Shown here: in pieces, positions 24,250-32,737 of the stretch
Numbering within the stretch: the stretch's first letter is position 1
Layout of the letters: each line of letters opens with the position of its first letter
NCBI GenBank assembly: GCA_023268155.1
Contig: JALNKM010000011.1
Span: forward strand, 1-36,917
Length of the DNA: 36,917 nucleotides
Origin: Candidatus Geocrenenecus huangii
GTDB taxonomy: Archaea > Thermoproteota > Nitrososphaeria_A > Caldarchaeales > Wolframiiraptoraceae
Reading direction: 5' to 3'
The notes under the pieces: generated by a model
Database searches by the model: none
What the model saw: the letters and a program-made list of their open reading frames with translations, nothing else
Told to the model about the DNA's origin: nothing
Position numbers and translations under genes: made by a program

Positions 24250-26241
24250 CTATAAAAGATTGAAATGCTGTAGAATTTTTTCAGATATTTTTTCACTTGT
24301 GAACCCGAAGTCCACCATCAGATCTTGATATGGAGCCGATTTACCAAATCTTTCAATACTAATTACTAGACCATCTTCTCCAACGTACCTATACCAGCAT
24401 AGACCTCTACCAGCTTCTATAGCAACTCTTGCAACACTTCTCGGAACAACTCTTCTTCTATAATCTTCATTTTGTAGTTCAAACAGCTCGAATGAGGCCA
24501 TGTTGACTACCCTTGTCTTCACCCCTTTTTCTTCGAGTATCTTCTTAACTTCAAGAGCTATGTGAACCTCTGAGCCTGAGGCAAGTATTAGTAGATCAGG
24601 CTCGTTACCTGAGTCTGCAAGTATGTATGCACCTTTCCTTATACTGTCAGCGGGCGGATATTTGCTTCTATCTAATACAGGTACTTTCTGCCTAGTCAGT
24701 ATAATGGCGGTTGGACCATCCTTTCTTTCTATTGCTATCTCCCATGCTACTGATACTTCGTTGGGGTCGCATGGTCTGATAACCCAGAGATTAGGTATTA
24801 GCCTAAGTGATGAGAGCTGTTCTACTGGTTGATGTGTTGGGCCATCTTCTCCAACCCATACAGAATCATGGCTGAACACATAGATTACCTGTAGGTCTGC
24901 CATTGCAGCTAATCTTATCGCTGGCCGCATGTAGTCTGAGAATACTAAGAACGTACCACCGTAGGGCAGTATGCCCCCATGATACACCATTCCGTTCATT
25001 ATGGCCCCCATAGCATGCTCTCTCACACCATAGTGTATATTCCTGCCTAGAGGGTTATCAGCCTGGAAATCTCCTAAACCCTGTAGATACGTGCTAGTCG
25101 ATTCGAACAGGTCAGCCGAGCCACCCACCATTGTTGGGATGTATTTAGCGATTGCATTCAATACCTTGCCGCTTGCAGCTCTTGTAGCCATCCCCTCGCT
25201 GAACACTGGTAGATGCTTTTTGTATTCTTCTCCCCAATCTCTATTGAAAGATCTTAATAATAACTCTGCAAGCTCAGGATATTTTTCATTATACTTTTCA
25301 AATAATTTCCTCCATTCTGCTTCTCTCCTTAATCCCAGTTTAATCTTCTCTTCTCTATATTTCCAAACTTCTTCAGGTACGTAGAATTCTTGAAGAGACC
25401 AACTAAGTTTCTTCTTCATCTCATCCACTATTTCTTTTCCGAGAGGAGCCCCATGCGCACGACTATCGTCTTGAAGCCTACTTCCATAAGCTAGATGAGT
25501 TCTAACAGCTATAAATGAAGGTTTATCCTTTTGCTCTCTTGCATTTCTTATAGCATTCTCAATCTTTGATAAATTGTATCCATCTTCGATGTCTTGCACA
25601 TACCAGCCTAGAGCGTCAAATCTTTCTACGACGTTCTCAGACCACGCTAAAGACGTCGGCCCATCGATGGTAACCTTGTTATTATCCCAGACAACTATTA
25701 ATTTACTAATTTTGAAGTGCCCAGCTAAGGCTGCTGCTTCGCTGGATACTCCCTCCATCAAGTCTCCATCGCTTGCTAAGACATACGTGTAATGGTCTAT
25801 TATGTTGAATCCGTCTTTATTGAAGTAGCTTGAAAGATACTTCTCAGCTATAGCCATGCCAACACTATTCCCGAATCCCTGCCCAAGCGGTCCAGATGTA
25901 ACTTCAACTCCAGGGGTCAACGTATTCTCAGGGTGGCCAGGAGTAATACTATCTAATCGCCTAAACCTTCTCAAGTCTTCTATAGTTACATCATAACCAT
26001 TTACGAAAAGTAACGAGTAAAGCATTGCACTTGCATGACCAGCCGACAAAACGAATCTATCACGATCTATCCACTTAGGATTCTTAGGATTAAACTTCAA
26101 GAACCTATCAAAGATTATATACGCTATGTGAGAAGCCCCCAGAGGCATACCAGGATGACCAGATTTAGCAAACTCAACTTGATCCGCACTTAGGAATCTT
26201 ATAGTATTTATTACCAATTCATCCATATCCTTATCTTTCAT
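24250..26241 (-). CDS. tkt: Transketolase (full-length, single-chain)
   Basis: Thiamine diphosphate enzyme that moves two-carbon units in the pentose phosphate pathway. The 663 residues cover the whole enzyme: the ThDP domain with GHPGMPLG (H29), SAGHASAM (H69), GHPE (H103) and the cofactor motif SDGDLMEG...DNN at 157-188. The pyrimidine domain holds GVREHAMGAIMNGM and VGEDGPTHQPVE, and the C-terminal domain follows. Many archaea encode transketolase as two half genes, so a single bacterial-style chain is notable. A TATA-like AAAATATAA lies about 30 bp before the ATG at 26241. Confidence 0.96.
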   Translation of the reverse strand: MKDKDMDELVINTIRFLSADQVEFAKSGHPGMPLGASHIAYIIFDRFLKFNPKNPKWIDRDRFVLSAGHASAMLYSLLFVNGYDVTIEDLRRFRRLDSITPGHPENTLTPGVEVTSGPLGQGFGNSVGMAIAEKYLSSYFNKDGFNIIDHYTYVLASDGDLMEGVSSEAAALAGHFKISKLIVVWDNNKVTIDGPTSLAWSENVVERFDALGWYVQDIEDGYNLSKIENAIRNAREQKDKPSFIAVRTHLAYGSRLQDDSRAHGAPLGKEIVDEMKKKLSWSLQEFYVPEEVWKYREEKIKLGLRREAEWRKLFEKYNEKYPELAELLLRSFNRDWGEEYKKHLPVFSEGMATRAASGKVLNAIAKYIPTMVGGSADLFESTSTYLQGLGDFQADNPLGRNIHYGVREHAMGAIMNGMVYHGGILPYGGTFLVFSDYMRPAIRLAAMADLQVIYVFSHDSVWVGEDGPTHQPVEQLSSLRLIPNLWVIRPCDPNEVSVAWEIAIERKDGPTAIILTRQKVPVLDRSKYPPADSIRKGAYILADSGNEPDLLILASGSEVHIALEVKKILEEKGVKTRVVNMASFELFELQNEDYRRRVVPRSVARVAIEAGRGLCWYRYVGEDGLVISIERFGKSAPYQDLMVDFGFTSEKISEKILQHFNLL

Positions 26242-26266
26242 ATTTTTAGATCCTTAATTCTCTATG

Positions 26267-26275
26267 TTATATTTT
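26267..26275 (-). promoter_or_regulatory. TATA box of the transketolase gene
   Basis: AAAATATAA on the minus strand, about 30 bp before the ATG at 26241, so the message is probably leaderless. Confidence 0.5.
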
Positions 26276-26350
26276 AAATTATTTTTCAGTATTATCCTAT
26301 ACTATGTGGAAGGAAAAATAGCCATAAACATCGACAGCTGCCGATATTTA

Positions 26351-27130
26351 TTATTTTTCGATTATGTTTAAAGCTTCTTCAACTTCTTTATCTTCATGTA
26401 GGATAGCGACTAAGGCTTTTACAACTTTCTCTGGTTTTTCATGCTGCCATATATTTCTACCGATAGTTCCACCTGTTGCACCTGCCTCCACGGCTTCTTT
26501 CAGCATCAATAAAAATTCTCTCAAGCTTTCAATCTTGGGACCACCCATTACAGTGATAGGAACAGGTGTTGATTTTACGACTTCACTGTATCTAGATGGT
26601 GGTCCAACATACGCTGTTTTAATAATATCTCCTCCAAGCTCAGCCCCAATTCTAGCAGCCTGCTTTACTTTCTCCACGTCATAGATAACTTTCCCTTTTT
26701 CATCACATGGAACAACTTCAGCCATGTAGGGCATCCCCCATTCTTCGGCTGCCAGTGAAACTCTCCATACTTTATTCATTGTCTCCCAATCAAGTGGTAC
26801 GGGTCCAAAGTAAGTTGTCTTAACAGCATCGGCACCAAGTTTGACAGCGTATTCAACATATTTCTCATCGTAGGGTATCGACAAGACTAATGAAATCCTA
26901 TCTTTAATCTTCTTAACAAGATATTTACCTATAGCGGGAGTTACTAATAACGCATCAGCCCCTCCATCAATCATCTTCTTCGCTACAATCTCAATATGCT
27001 CCAGACATCTAAAATCTCCAATCATCCCATGATCCATCGCCACGATGAGTGCTTTACCATCTTTCGAGAAAATATTCTTAAACCTGCATAACTTCCCAAT
27101 ACTTGAGAACTCGATTTCAAAACTTGTCAT
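26351..27130 (-). CDS. DhnA/class I fructose-bisphosphate aldolase family protein
   Basis: A 259-residue TIM-barrel aldolase of the DhnA family, which includes archaeal fructose-1,6-bisphosphate aldolase, 2-amino-3,7-dideoxyheptulosonate synthase and LsrF. Visible residues are D33 in VAMDHGMIGDF, the Schiff-base Lys K171 in DIIKTAYVG, and phosphate-binding ITVMGGPK and GGTIGRNIWQ. Its place next to transketolase, a polyol dehydrogenase-like gene and a carbohydrate transporter suggests sugar-phosphate cleavage rather than aromatic synthesis. The start is ATG at 27130 with AAGGTG upstream; the open frame to 27247 runs through the promoter and is not used. Confidence 0.87.
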   Translation of the reverse strand: MTSFEIEFSSIGKLCRFKNIFSKDGKALIVAMDHGMIGDFRCLEHIEIVAKKMIDGGADALLVTPAIGKYLVKKIKDRISLVLSIPYDEKYVEYAVKLGADAVKTTYFGPVPLDWETMNKVWRVSLAAEEWGMPYMAEVVPCDEKGKVIYDVEKVKQAARIGAELGGDIIKTAYVGPPSRYSEVVKSTPVPITVMGGPKIESLREFLLMLKEAVEAGATGGTIGRNIWQHEKPEKVVKALVAILHEDKEVEEALNIIEK

Positions 27131-27169
27131 CCTATAACACCTTGAGTCAAAATAGAACATCGAATCGCA

Positions 27170-27179
27170 TAATTTAAAG
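27170..27179 (-). promoter_or_regulatory. TATA box of the DhnA-type aldolase gene
   Basis: CTTTAAATTA on the minus strand; predicted transcription start near 27148. It leaves a leader of about 18 nt with AAGGTG before the ATG at 27130. Confidence 0.5.
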
Positions 27180-27291
27180 ATTAGCTGAAAAACCTCAAAA
27201 CACAAAAAGTTCAGAAACCATAATACCAATTGTTTTTCATCAAACAATTATCAATTTTTCTGTGAATGTATATTAGATTTGTTGAATAATG

Positions 27292-27298
27292 CTTATAT
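27292..27298 (+). promoter_or_regulatory. TATA box of the G1PDH-like gene
   Basis: CTTATAT lies about 30 bp before the ATG at 27325. This favours ATG over the GTG at 27319 and a leaderless mRNA. Confidence 0.5.
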
Positions 27299-27324
27299 TC
27301 TTCTCATCCGATGATTGAGTGATT

Positions 27325-28452
27325 ATGAAGACTATTTCCTTCTCTGTAAATGATAAAATCCCTCCCCGAGAAGTTTGTGGATGTGGTTTTCCACATCACT
27401 ACAATCTAAAAAACGTTCTATTTGGAAACGTACTCGATTTATTAGAGCTTCTCCCTGAATTTGATATGAGTCCTCCGTATGGAGTATTTTATGATGAGAT
27501 CACGTTTAAGGTATGTGGAAAGCAAGTTGTAGAGCAGCTAAACGCTGTTGAATTTAATGTAAAGTATCCAACATTTGATGAGGCGGAAACGCATTTGAGA
27601 AGAGTTAGAGATCTGAGAACAATTATTGCCGTCGGAGGAGGTGCAGTAATCGACGTAGCCAGGTATGTAACTTACAGGGCTAAAACAACCTTTGTGGTAA
27701 TCCCTACGGCTCCTTCACAAGATGGAATAGCTTCACCGAGGTCAGCTCTCTACGCTGTTTCTCCTGAGGGTGAACTGGTCTATAAAGGAACCGCTGAAGC
27801 AAAAGCTCCAGATATCGTGATATTCGATTTAGATATCGTTTCTTCAGCACCAATCACATTGATAAGATCCGGATACGGAGACATCTTAACAAAGTTAACT
27901 TCGATCAAAGACTGGCAATTAGGAAGAGACGATCTAGGCGAACCATATTGCCCCACCGCAGAGAAACTTGCTTTAGAAGCTGTTGAATCCATAATAAATG
28001 TAGGTAGCGAATACAAGTCAGCTAACTCGATCATGAATCTATGCAAAGCTCTAATACTATCAGGGGCTGCAATGGGCATTGTAAATTCTACGAGGCCAGG
28101 AGGAGGTAGTGAGCATATGATAGGTCGTCACCTAGAAATATACACAAAGAGAAAGTTATCTCATGGCATCGCGGCTGCGGTAGGAACCTTGCTTATGGCC
28201 TCTTTACATGAATTGAAGAATCCAAATTGGTGGAGTGAAGAAAGATACAAGTTAAATTCTATAAGAGAACGATGTGAGAAATGGGATATTCTTAAATCAT
28301 TGAAAGAAGCAAATATTCCAAGGCAGGTATTTGTAGAAGCGATCACCGAGTCTTGGAAAACTCGTCCTGAGAGATATACTATTCTCCATAAATATAAACC
28401 AGAACGTGAATTAGCCGAACAGCTAGTCAGTTATTCAAGAATGGAGATCTAG
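27325..28452 (+). CDS. Glycerol-1-phosphate dehydrogenase-like (EgsA/AraM family) oxidoreductase
   Basis: A 375-residue NAD(P)-dependent, metal-containing dehydrogenase of the iron-alcohol/glycerol dehydrogenase superfamily, closest by motif to sn-glycerol-1-phosphate dehydrogenase. Positions are counted from the GTG two codons upstream. The nucleotide loop is VGGGAVID at 105-112. The family block PTAPSQDGIASP at 129-140 is usually PTAxSHDGIASP. Metal ligands are expected at D188 (SGYGD), H266 (GGSEHMI) and H282 (LSHGI). EgsA makes the archaeal lipid backbone, but the position between sugar genes fits a catabolic AraM-like role too. It may be the only G1PDH of the genome or a paralogue. Confidence 0.85.
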   Translation: MKTISFSVNDKIPPREVCGCGFPHHYNLKNVLFGNVLDLLELLPEFDMSPPYGVFYDEITFKVCGKQVVEQLNAVEFNVKYPTFDEAETHLRRVRDLRTIIAVGGGAVIDVARYVTYRAKTTFVVIPTAPSQDGIASPRSALYAVSPEGELVYKGTAEAKAPDIVIFDLDIVSSAPITLIRSGYGDILTKLTSIKDWQLGRDDLGEPYCPTAEKLALEAVESIINVGSEYKSANSIMNLCKALILSGAAMGIVNSTRPGGGSEHMIGRHLEIYTKRKLSHGIAAAVGTLLMASLHELKNPNWWSEERYKLNSIRERCEKWDILKSLKEANIPRQVFVEAITESWKTRPERYTILHKYKPERELAEQLVSYSRMEI

Positions 28453-28533
28453 GCAAGGATGTCTATAAGAATAATCATAAAAAATAACGGATAGAAAATA
28501 CAAGAAAAATATAAAGAGGGTATTTGTAGTCTT

Positions 28534-30324
28534 CTACAATGGTCCTACTTTCTTGCCCATCCAACCGCTTTCTTTTAAGAAGTCGTCTATAGCTTGAGCT
28601 ACGTATACAGCTATCTCTTCGCCTTTCATTCCTTTTCCGAATGCTTCCATTCCTTTGTCTCTGGCTAGAGGCAATATGTATGGGTAGACCACGCCTATAT
28701 CGTTATCTGTTCCGAAGTGGCTCCTACCTGCTATCTCAGTTACTGTTACTATACCGCCCCATTCTGCATCTTTAGCTTTGAATCTGGGGTCTTGGAATGT
28801 TGACCATCTAACCGGTAATCCTACGTCTAAGTTCTTCTTTAGTTCTACAGCCTTTGATACCATGAATGAAGCGAATAAGAATGATGCTTCTTGTCTTGGG
28901 GAATATGCCGAGAGCACCCACCCCGAGGGGTCAATGTATCCTCTAGGCTTTCTTGGATGGTAGTATGGTGCATAAGCTGGGTAGGGGGCAAATTCGAACT
29001 TTCCTCTCACGAGTGAGTCTTCAGCCGCTAAGCCTGTCGCCCAATGGAAGTAGAATGGCCACATGGTTGCATAATTACCGTCATACTTGAAAGCGTCATG
29101 AGCCTCGACAACTCCTATCTCGTAAGCTTTCTTCGGAGCATATTTTAACGAGTCTTCAAGCCACCACTTGTACATAGCTTTCCCACCCTCGCTATCTAGT
29201 CTTCCTCCATTCTTTGTACTGGCTCCTCCAATAGTATCATCCTTGACATTAATTGCCCATGGAGTTGATACTCCGTCAATGTGAGTTACCTCCAGAGGCA
29301 TCTTTCCTTCTGGTGCGGGGTCGGCAAGCTGGAAGCAGTCATCTAGACCATCAGCGATATACCATCCCAACCAGTCTCCAGGTTTGACGCCGGTCACATA
29401 CCCATACACTCCTTTATCCGGGTCTGTGAAGAACTCTGCTATGTCTCTTGCTTTATCTGTAGTCCAATCATCTTCTACCTTTCCAGATTTCTGTGCATCA
29501 AGGTAATACTGTCTCGGCGTCTTTAGCTCGTACCCATATCTCTTCTTGAACTCTTCCTTATTCTTCGGATCTTCAAACCAGTCTTTTCTGTAAACTGTTC
29601 CGGCGAAGGCATTGTATGCATGAAGTGCATATAGATTTCCTTTGCTGTCGCTGTAGCTTGCTCGTAAGAAGAAGTCTTCAACATCAAAGTGAGGTGGAGT
29701 TAGCTCAGGTTTCCTCTTTAGCAAGTCCGTTATGTTAACCGCACTCTTATTATAGATATAGAATCCATTCATGTCTTGGTCTGTTCCGACTAGGTCATAG
29801 ATTCCAGCTTTTAGTTTTGCATCTTCCATGCTTTTAACAATCGTCTCCCAGTTTGACATTGATTCATACGTAAGCTTTATTCCCGTTATCTTCTCAAACC
29901 ATGGACCTAAGTTCTTCTCTTCCCATACTGCACCCGGCACCGCTTCATACATTATGTGTAATGTTTGACCCCTATACGGTTTCGAGGCTCTAACGTAGTG
30001 GATCACTTCTTCCTCCAGCTGTTTCGGGGATAAGACCGTTACACCACCTATCCAATCAATCAACTGGTAGGCTGCCTTAAGATACGGTTCATCTTCAGGA
30101 CCTAAACCTGGAGGATACGCAGGAGTAGTCGGAGGAGTGATGGTCGGGGTCCCGGTAACCGTAACTGTCTCTCTTACAGTCTCAGTAACTATTTTAGTCA
30201 CTGTTTCTCTCGCTGCTTCTGGTTTAGCAAGATATCCTATAACTCCTCCAATGACAAGCCCAGCAATCGTTCCGCTTACAATTTTAAGAGCAGACCTTCT
30301 ATCAACTTTTTCTCCGCCTGACAT
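28534..30324 (-). CDS. ABC transporter substrate-binding protein, GlpV-like
   Basis: A 596-residue binding protein, far longer than usual sugar-binding proteins but like the bacterial glycerol-binding GlpV. The N-terminus has a twin-arginine-like D-R9-R10-S-A-L-K and a hydrophobic stretch (SGTIAGLVIGGVIGYLA). A Thr/Val-rich linker (about 38-70) follows, typical of anchored archaeal binding proteins. Blocks shared with GlpV are WFEDPKNKEEFKKRYGYEL, DIAEFFTDP, GGASTKNGG and SKAVELKKNLDVGLPVR. It is divergent from the permease operon across a 415-bp control region. A TATA box lies about 32 bp before the ATG. Confidence 0.88.
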   Translation of the reverse strand: MSGGEKVDRRSALKIVSGTIAGLVIGGVIGYLAKPEAARETVTKIVTETVRETVTVTGTPTITPPTTPAYPPGLGPEDEPYLKAAYQLIDWIGGVTVLSPKQLEEEVIHYVRASKPYRGQTLHIMYEAVPGAVWEEKNLGPWFEKITGIKLTYESMSNWETIVKSMEDAKLKAGIYDLVGTDQDMNGFYIYNKSAVNITDLLKRKPELTPPHFDVEDFFLRASYSDSKGNLYALHAYNAFAGTVYRKDWFEDPKNKEEFKKRYGYELKTPRQYYLDAQKSGKVEDDWTTDKARDIAEFFTDPDKGVYGYVTGVKPGDWLGWYIADGLDDCFQLADPAPEGKMPLEVTHIDGVSTPWAINVKDDTIGGASTKNGGRLDSEGGKAMYKWWLEDSLKYAPKKAYEIGVVEAHDAFKYDGNYATMWPFYFHWATGLAAEDSLVRGKFEFAPYPAYAPYYHPRKPRGYIDPSGWVLSAYSPRQEASFLFASFMVSKAVELKKNLDVGLPVRWSTFQDPRFKAKDAEWGGIVTVTEIAGRSHFGTDNDIGVVYPYILPLARDKGMEAFGKGMKGEEIAVYVAQAIDDFLKESGWMGKKVGPL

Positions 30325-30500
30325 ATCAGCTGTAATTAAGGTTCTTGAGCTTAATATATTTTTCTACACAAAAAATAATTGAAGAAAGTTCAAAAAATTT
30401 GAGCTCCTAATGAAAAGTTGTTATCAAGCTTGTCCTCTTATCGTGTGTCCAGAATAGTAGAGATTTGAGGAGATGGAGAGTTCACTTTCACATGTATCCC

Positions 30501-30524
30501 ATACAATTCGTTATCAAATTGTAT
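30501..30524. repeat. Inverted repeat, candidate operator
   Basis: ATACAATT at 30501-30508 and its exact complement AATTGTAT at 30517-30524, separated by 8 bp. The two half-sites are 16 bp apart centre to centre, which would suit a dimeric regulator. No regulator gene is adjacent in the window. Confidence 0.45.
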
Positions 30525-30548
30525 ACGTGTTAAGTACCATTTTCACTA

Positions 30549-30561
30549 CTATCACTGATAG
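30549..30561. repeat. Short dyad CTATC-ACT-GATAG, candidate operator
   Basis: A 5-bp perfect dyad with a 3-bp centre. The 14 bases CTATCACTGATAGG equal the core of the bacterial tet operator. This may be coincidence, as short dyads are frequent and no tetracycline genes are present. Confidence 0.35.
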
Positions 30562-30739
30562 GAGAGAATACGTAGGAACAGAATTATTAAGATTCTGAAA
30601 TGTTCAAGAAAGTATGAAGAGATCCGTTAACGATTAACACTCCATTCTTCAAATGTAGCACTGTAGTTCTATGCAGCGATAATATGAGTACTCGATTAAT
30701 TTAAGGTTAAATACGAGGTATGCCTCTTGAGTTAGCAGT

Positions 30740-31603
30740 ATGAAAACACAAGTGTGGCTATTATTTCCTGCACTAATATTAACAGCGTTTGTAGGCATTT
30801 TCCCGATCTTCGCTCTCGTCAACTATGCTCTCCAGACACCATTCGCTATAGAGAACAGATTTGTCGGACTAACACATTTCGGCTTTATGTTCAGGGATTA
30901 TCGATTTATCGACGCCATAACAAGAGGTATAACTTTTGCTGCAATATGCTTAGCAATAGAAATCCCACTAGGATTAGGGCTTGCATACATGCTTCGAAAA
31001 CCTGGAAAAATAAATGCTGTAATCTCAGCATTAATAGCACTTCCAACATTATTCCCACCCGTAACAATAGGTATGATGTGGCTGCTAATGGCTAGAAGCA
31101 ATGGTCCGATCGGAATGATCTTCAATACTATACTAACATCTATTGGAGCAGGTATTTATGACCCGTTCAGGAACCACATGCATGCATTAGGAACAGTAAT
31201 TCTAATGGATGTTTGGCATTGGACAGGTTTAGTATTCTTAGTCTCTCTAGCGGCGATCTCAGGAATGGATGAGACATACGCTTTATCTGCTAGAACAGAG
31301 GGAGCTACAAGATGGCAGATCTTTAGATACGCTGAACTGCCGCAACTGGTATTCCCATTAACGTTCGTCTCTCTTTTGAGATTGATAGATACATTAAAAA
31401 TCTTTGATGAAGTATATATCTTAACTGGAGGAGGCCCAGGATTATCAACAGAATTTGTTACACAATATATTAGAACAGTTGGAATTGAGCAATGGAATGT
31501 AGGTTATGCATCTGCAGTATCTCTTGTTTATCTTTATATCGTAATTGTTTTGTGTTGGCTCATGATCACTGTCTTGACTAGGGGCAGGGGGTTGATCGAA
31601 TGA
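30740..31603 (+). CDS. ABC transporter permease, GlpP-like (MalF type)
   Basis: A 287-residue inner-membrane permease with six predicted membrane helices. It has the coupling-loop motif EAA as TYALSARTEGATRWQIFRYAELP (around 185-205, with the conserved G). Together with the next gene it would form the translocation pore of a carbohydrate importer. The ATG at 30740 lies about 30 bp after a TATA-like GGTTAAATAC, so it is the first gene of the operon with a leaderless mRNA. Its stop overlaps the next start as ATGA. Confidence 0.93.
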   Translation: MKTQVWLLFPALILTAFVGIFPIFALVNYALQTPFAIENRFVGLTHFGFMFRDYRFIDAITRGITFAAICLAIEIPLGLGLAYMLRKPGKINAVISALIALPTLFPPVTIGMMWLLMARSNGPIGMIFNTILTSIGAGIYDPFRNHMHALGTVILMDVWHWTGLVFLVSLAAISGMDETYALSARTEGATRWQIFRYAELPQLVFPLTFVSLLRLIDTLKIFDEVYILTGGGPGLSTEFVTQYIRTVGIEQWNVGYASAVSLVYLYIVIVLCWLMITVLTRGRGLIE

Positions 31604-32415
31604 AGACTATCGGCTTTATTCTCAGAATTATCATACTCGTATTCGTTTCAGCTCTATTTATAATACCGATTTATTTTACTTTCTCCGTTTCTATCTCCTC
31701 TAAACCCAGAATAAATGAGGGCGCCATTGTTCCAGATTTCTATTTAGGACATTGGATAGAAGTAACCGGAGGTTTCGGATATTGGCGAGCAGGAATAATA
31801 AACTCTGCTATTGTCTCGTTGGCATGTATGTTAATAGCATTGTTGGTTAGCCTGCCAGCTGGGTATGTTTTTACAAGGATCAAATTTTTAGCGGATAAGC
31901 ATTTATTCTTTTGGTTCCTAACAAATAGAATGGCTCCTCCTGTTGTATTCGCAATCCCGTACCTAATGATCTGGAGAGGCTTGAAGATATGGGATACCTA
32001 TACAGGTTTAATACTAGCCTACATGGTCTTCGAAATACCTATCACTACATGGATCATCGCAAGCTTTCTTGCAGGAATTCCAAAGGAGATCGATGAAGCA
32101 GCATACATAGATGGATATAATACATTTAGACTATTCACAAAGATTATCCTCCCACTGTTAAGACCTGCTATAGGCGTAGCCATGTTCTTCGCATGGCTAT
32201 TCGCTTGGACTGACATGTTCTTCGCAAGCGTTCTAACATCAGTAAATGCAAAGACCTTACCGGCACAACTGCTTACGGCATTGGGAAAAGTAGGTTGGGG
32301 TGTAGAATACGGACCTGCAGCAGCCGCTGGATTCGTGACATTAGTTCCTGGACTAATGTTATTATATTGGGTAAGGAAGTATATCTTGCGAGGATTCATC
32401 TTCGGGAGGCTGTGA
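31600..32415 (+). CDS. ABC transporter permease, GlpQ-like (MalG type)
   Basis: A 271-residue permease with six membrane helices and the EAA motif IPKEIDEAAYIDGYNTFRLF, which contacts the ATPases. Blocks such as FWFLTNRMAPPVVFAIPY and WLFAWTDMFFA are typical of the MalG/GlpQ partner. It overlaps the first permease by 4 bp and is followed after 4 bp by the small membrane protein gene, so translation is probably coupled. Confidence 0.93.
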   Translation: MKTIGFILRIIILVFVSALFIIPIYFTFSVSISSKPRINEGAIVPDFYLGHWIEVTGGFGYWRAGIINSAIVSLACMLIALLVSLPAGYVFTRIKFLADKHLFFWFLTNRMAPPVVFAIPYLMIWRGLKIWDTYTGLILAYMVFEIPITTWIIASFLAGIPKEIDEAAYIDGYNTFRLFTKIILPLLRPAIGVAMFFAWLFAWTDMFFASVLTSVNAKTLPAQLLTALGKVGWGVEYGPAAAAGFVTLVPGLMLLYWVRKYILRGFIFGRL

Positions 32416-32419
32416 AAAC

Positions 32420-32734
32420 ATGACCACAGGCGTATTAGAATCATTCGAGTTATGGTTGAATGAGATGATGCCTTGGATGTATTGGAAAGGCGAAGTAGCA
32501 TTATTCTTCATATTCTTCTTTTCTTTCCTGACAATCTTAGCAATCTATAATATTAAGAAGCCGTCCAATCCAAGAAGTGGAATCTTGAGGATTCCGACGA
32601 CGTTAGGTGACAGGATCTTCGTCAGCGTTGTGATATTCATAGCAGTAATGTTGACTGTCGCTGCGTTAGGGTTACCATTGTATCTACTAATTATTGCGCT
32701 ACCTATATTAATTATCATACTCTTGCGGGGTTAG
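32420..32734 (+). CDS. DUF2160/GlpU-like small membrane protein
   Basis: A 104-residue protein with two or three membrane helices (about 25-45 and 68-103). The start WMYWKGEVALFFIFFFS matches the W-x-x-W-T...FF pattern of DUF2160. The middle SGILRIPTTLGDRIFVSVV matches its conserved G-x-L-x-I-x-T-T-x-G-D-R-x-F. In bacteria GlpU lies within glycerol ABC transporter operons, and its role is unknown. Here it sits between the permeases and the ATPases, 3 bp before the first ATPase. The position and motif together make the call. Confidence 0.82.
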   Translation: MTTGVLESFELWLNEMMPWMYWKGEVALFFIFFFSFLTILAIYNIKKPSNPRSGILRIPTTLGDRIFVSVVIFIAVMLTVAALGLPLYLLIIALPILIIILLRG

Positions 32735-32737
32735 ACG

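Larger units (their letters stand above)
30325..30739. promoter_or_regulatory. Divergent control region of the GlpV-like and permease units
   Basis: A 415-bp AT-rich region without an ORF. The minus-strand TATA-like box AAAATATATTAA is at 30362-30351. The plus-strand box GGTTAAATAC is at 30705-30714, about 30 bp before the ATG at 30740. Two dyads lie between them: ATACAATT/AATTGTAT around 30501-30524, and CTATC/GATAG at 30549-30561. This is the likely place for substrate-dependent control. Confidence 0.6.

Noticed and set aside
27131-27247. N-terminal extension of the DhnA-type aldolase (39 residues, hydrophobic and Cys/Phe-rich)
   Set aside because: It covers the TATA-like box at 27170-27179 and has no counterpart in the family; it could mimic a membrane anchor but is not likely to be translated.
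30549-30562. Tetracycline resistance control
   Set aside because: The tetO-like core has no tetracycline genes nearby, and the window's TetR protein has a different palindrome at its own promoter.
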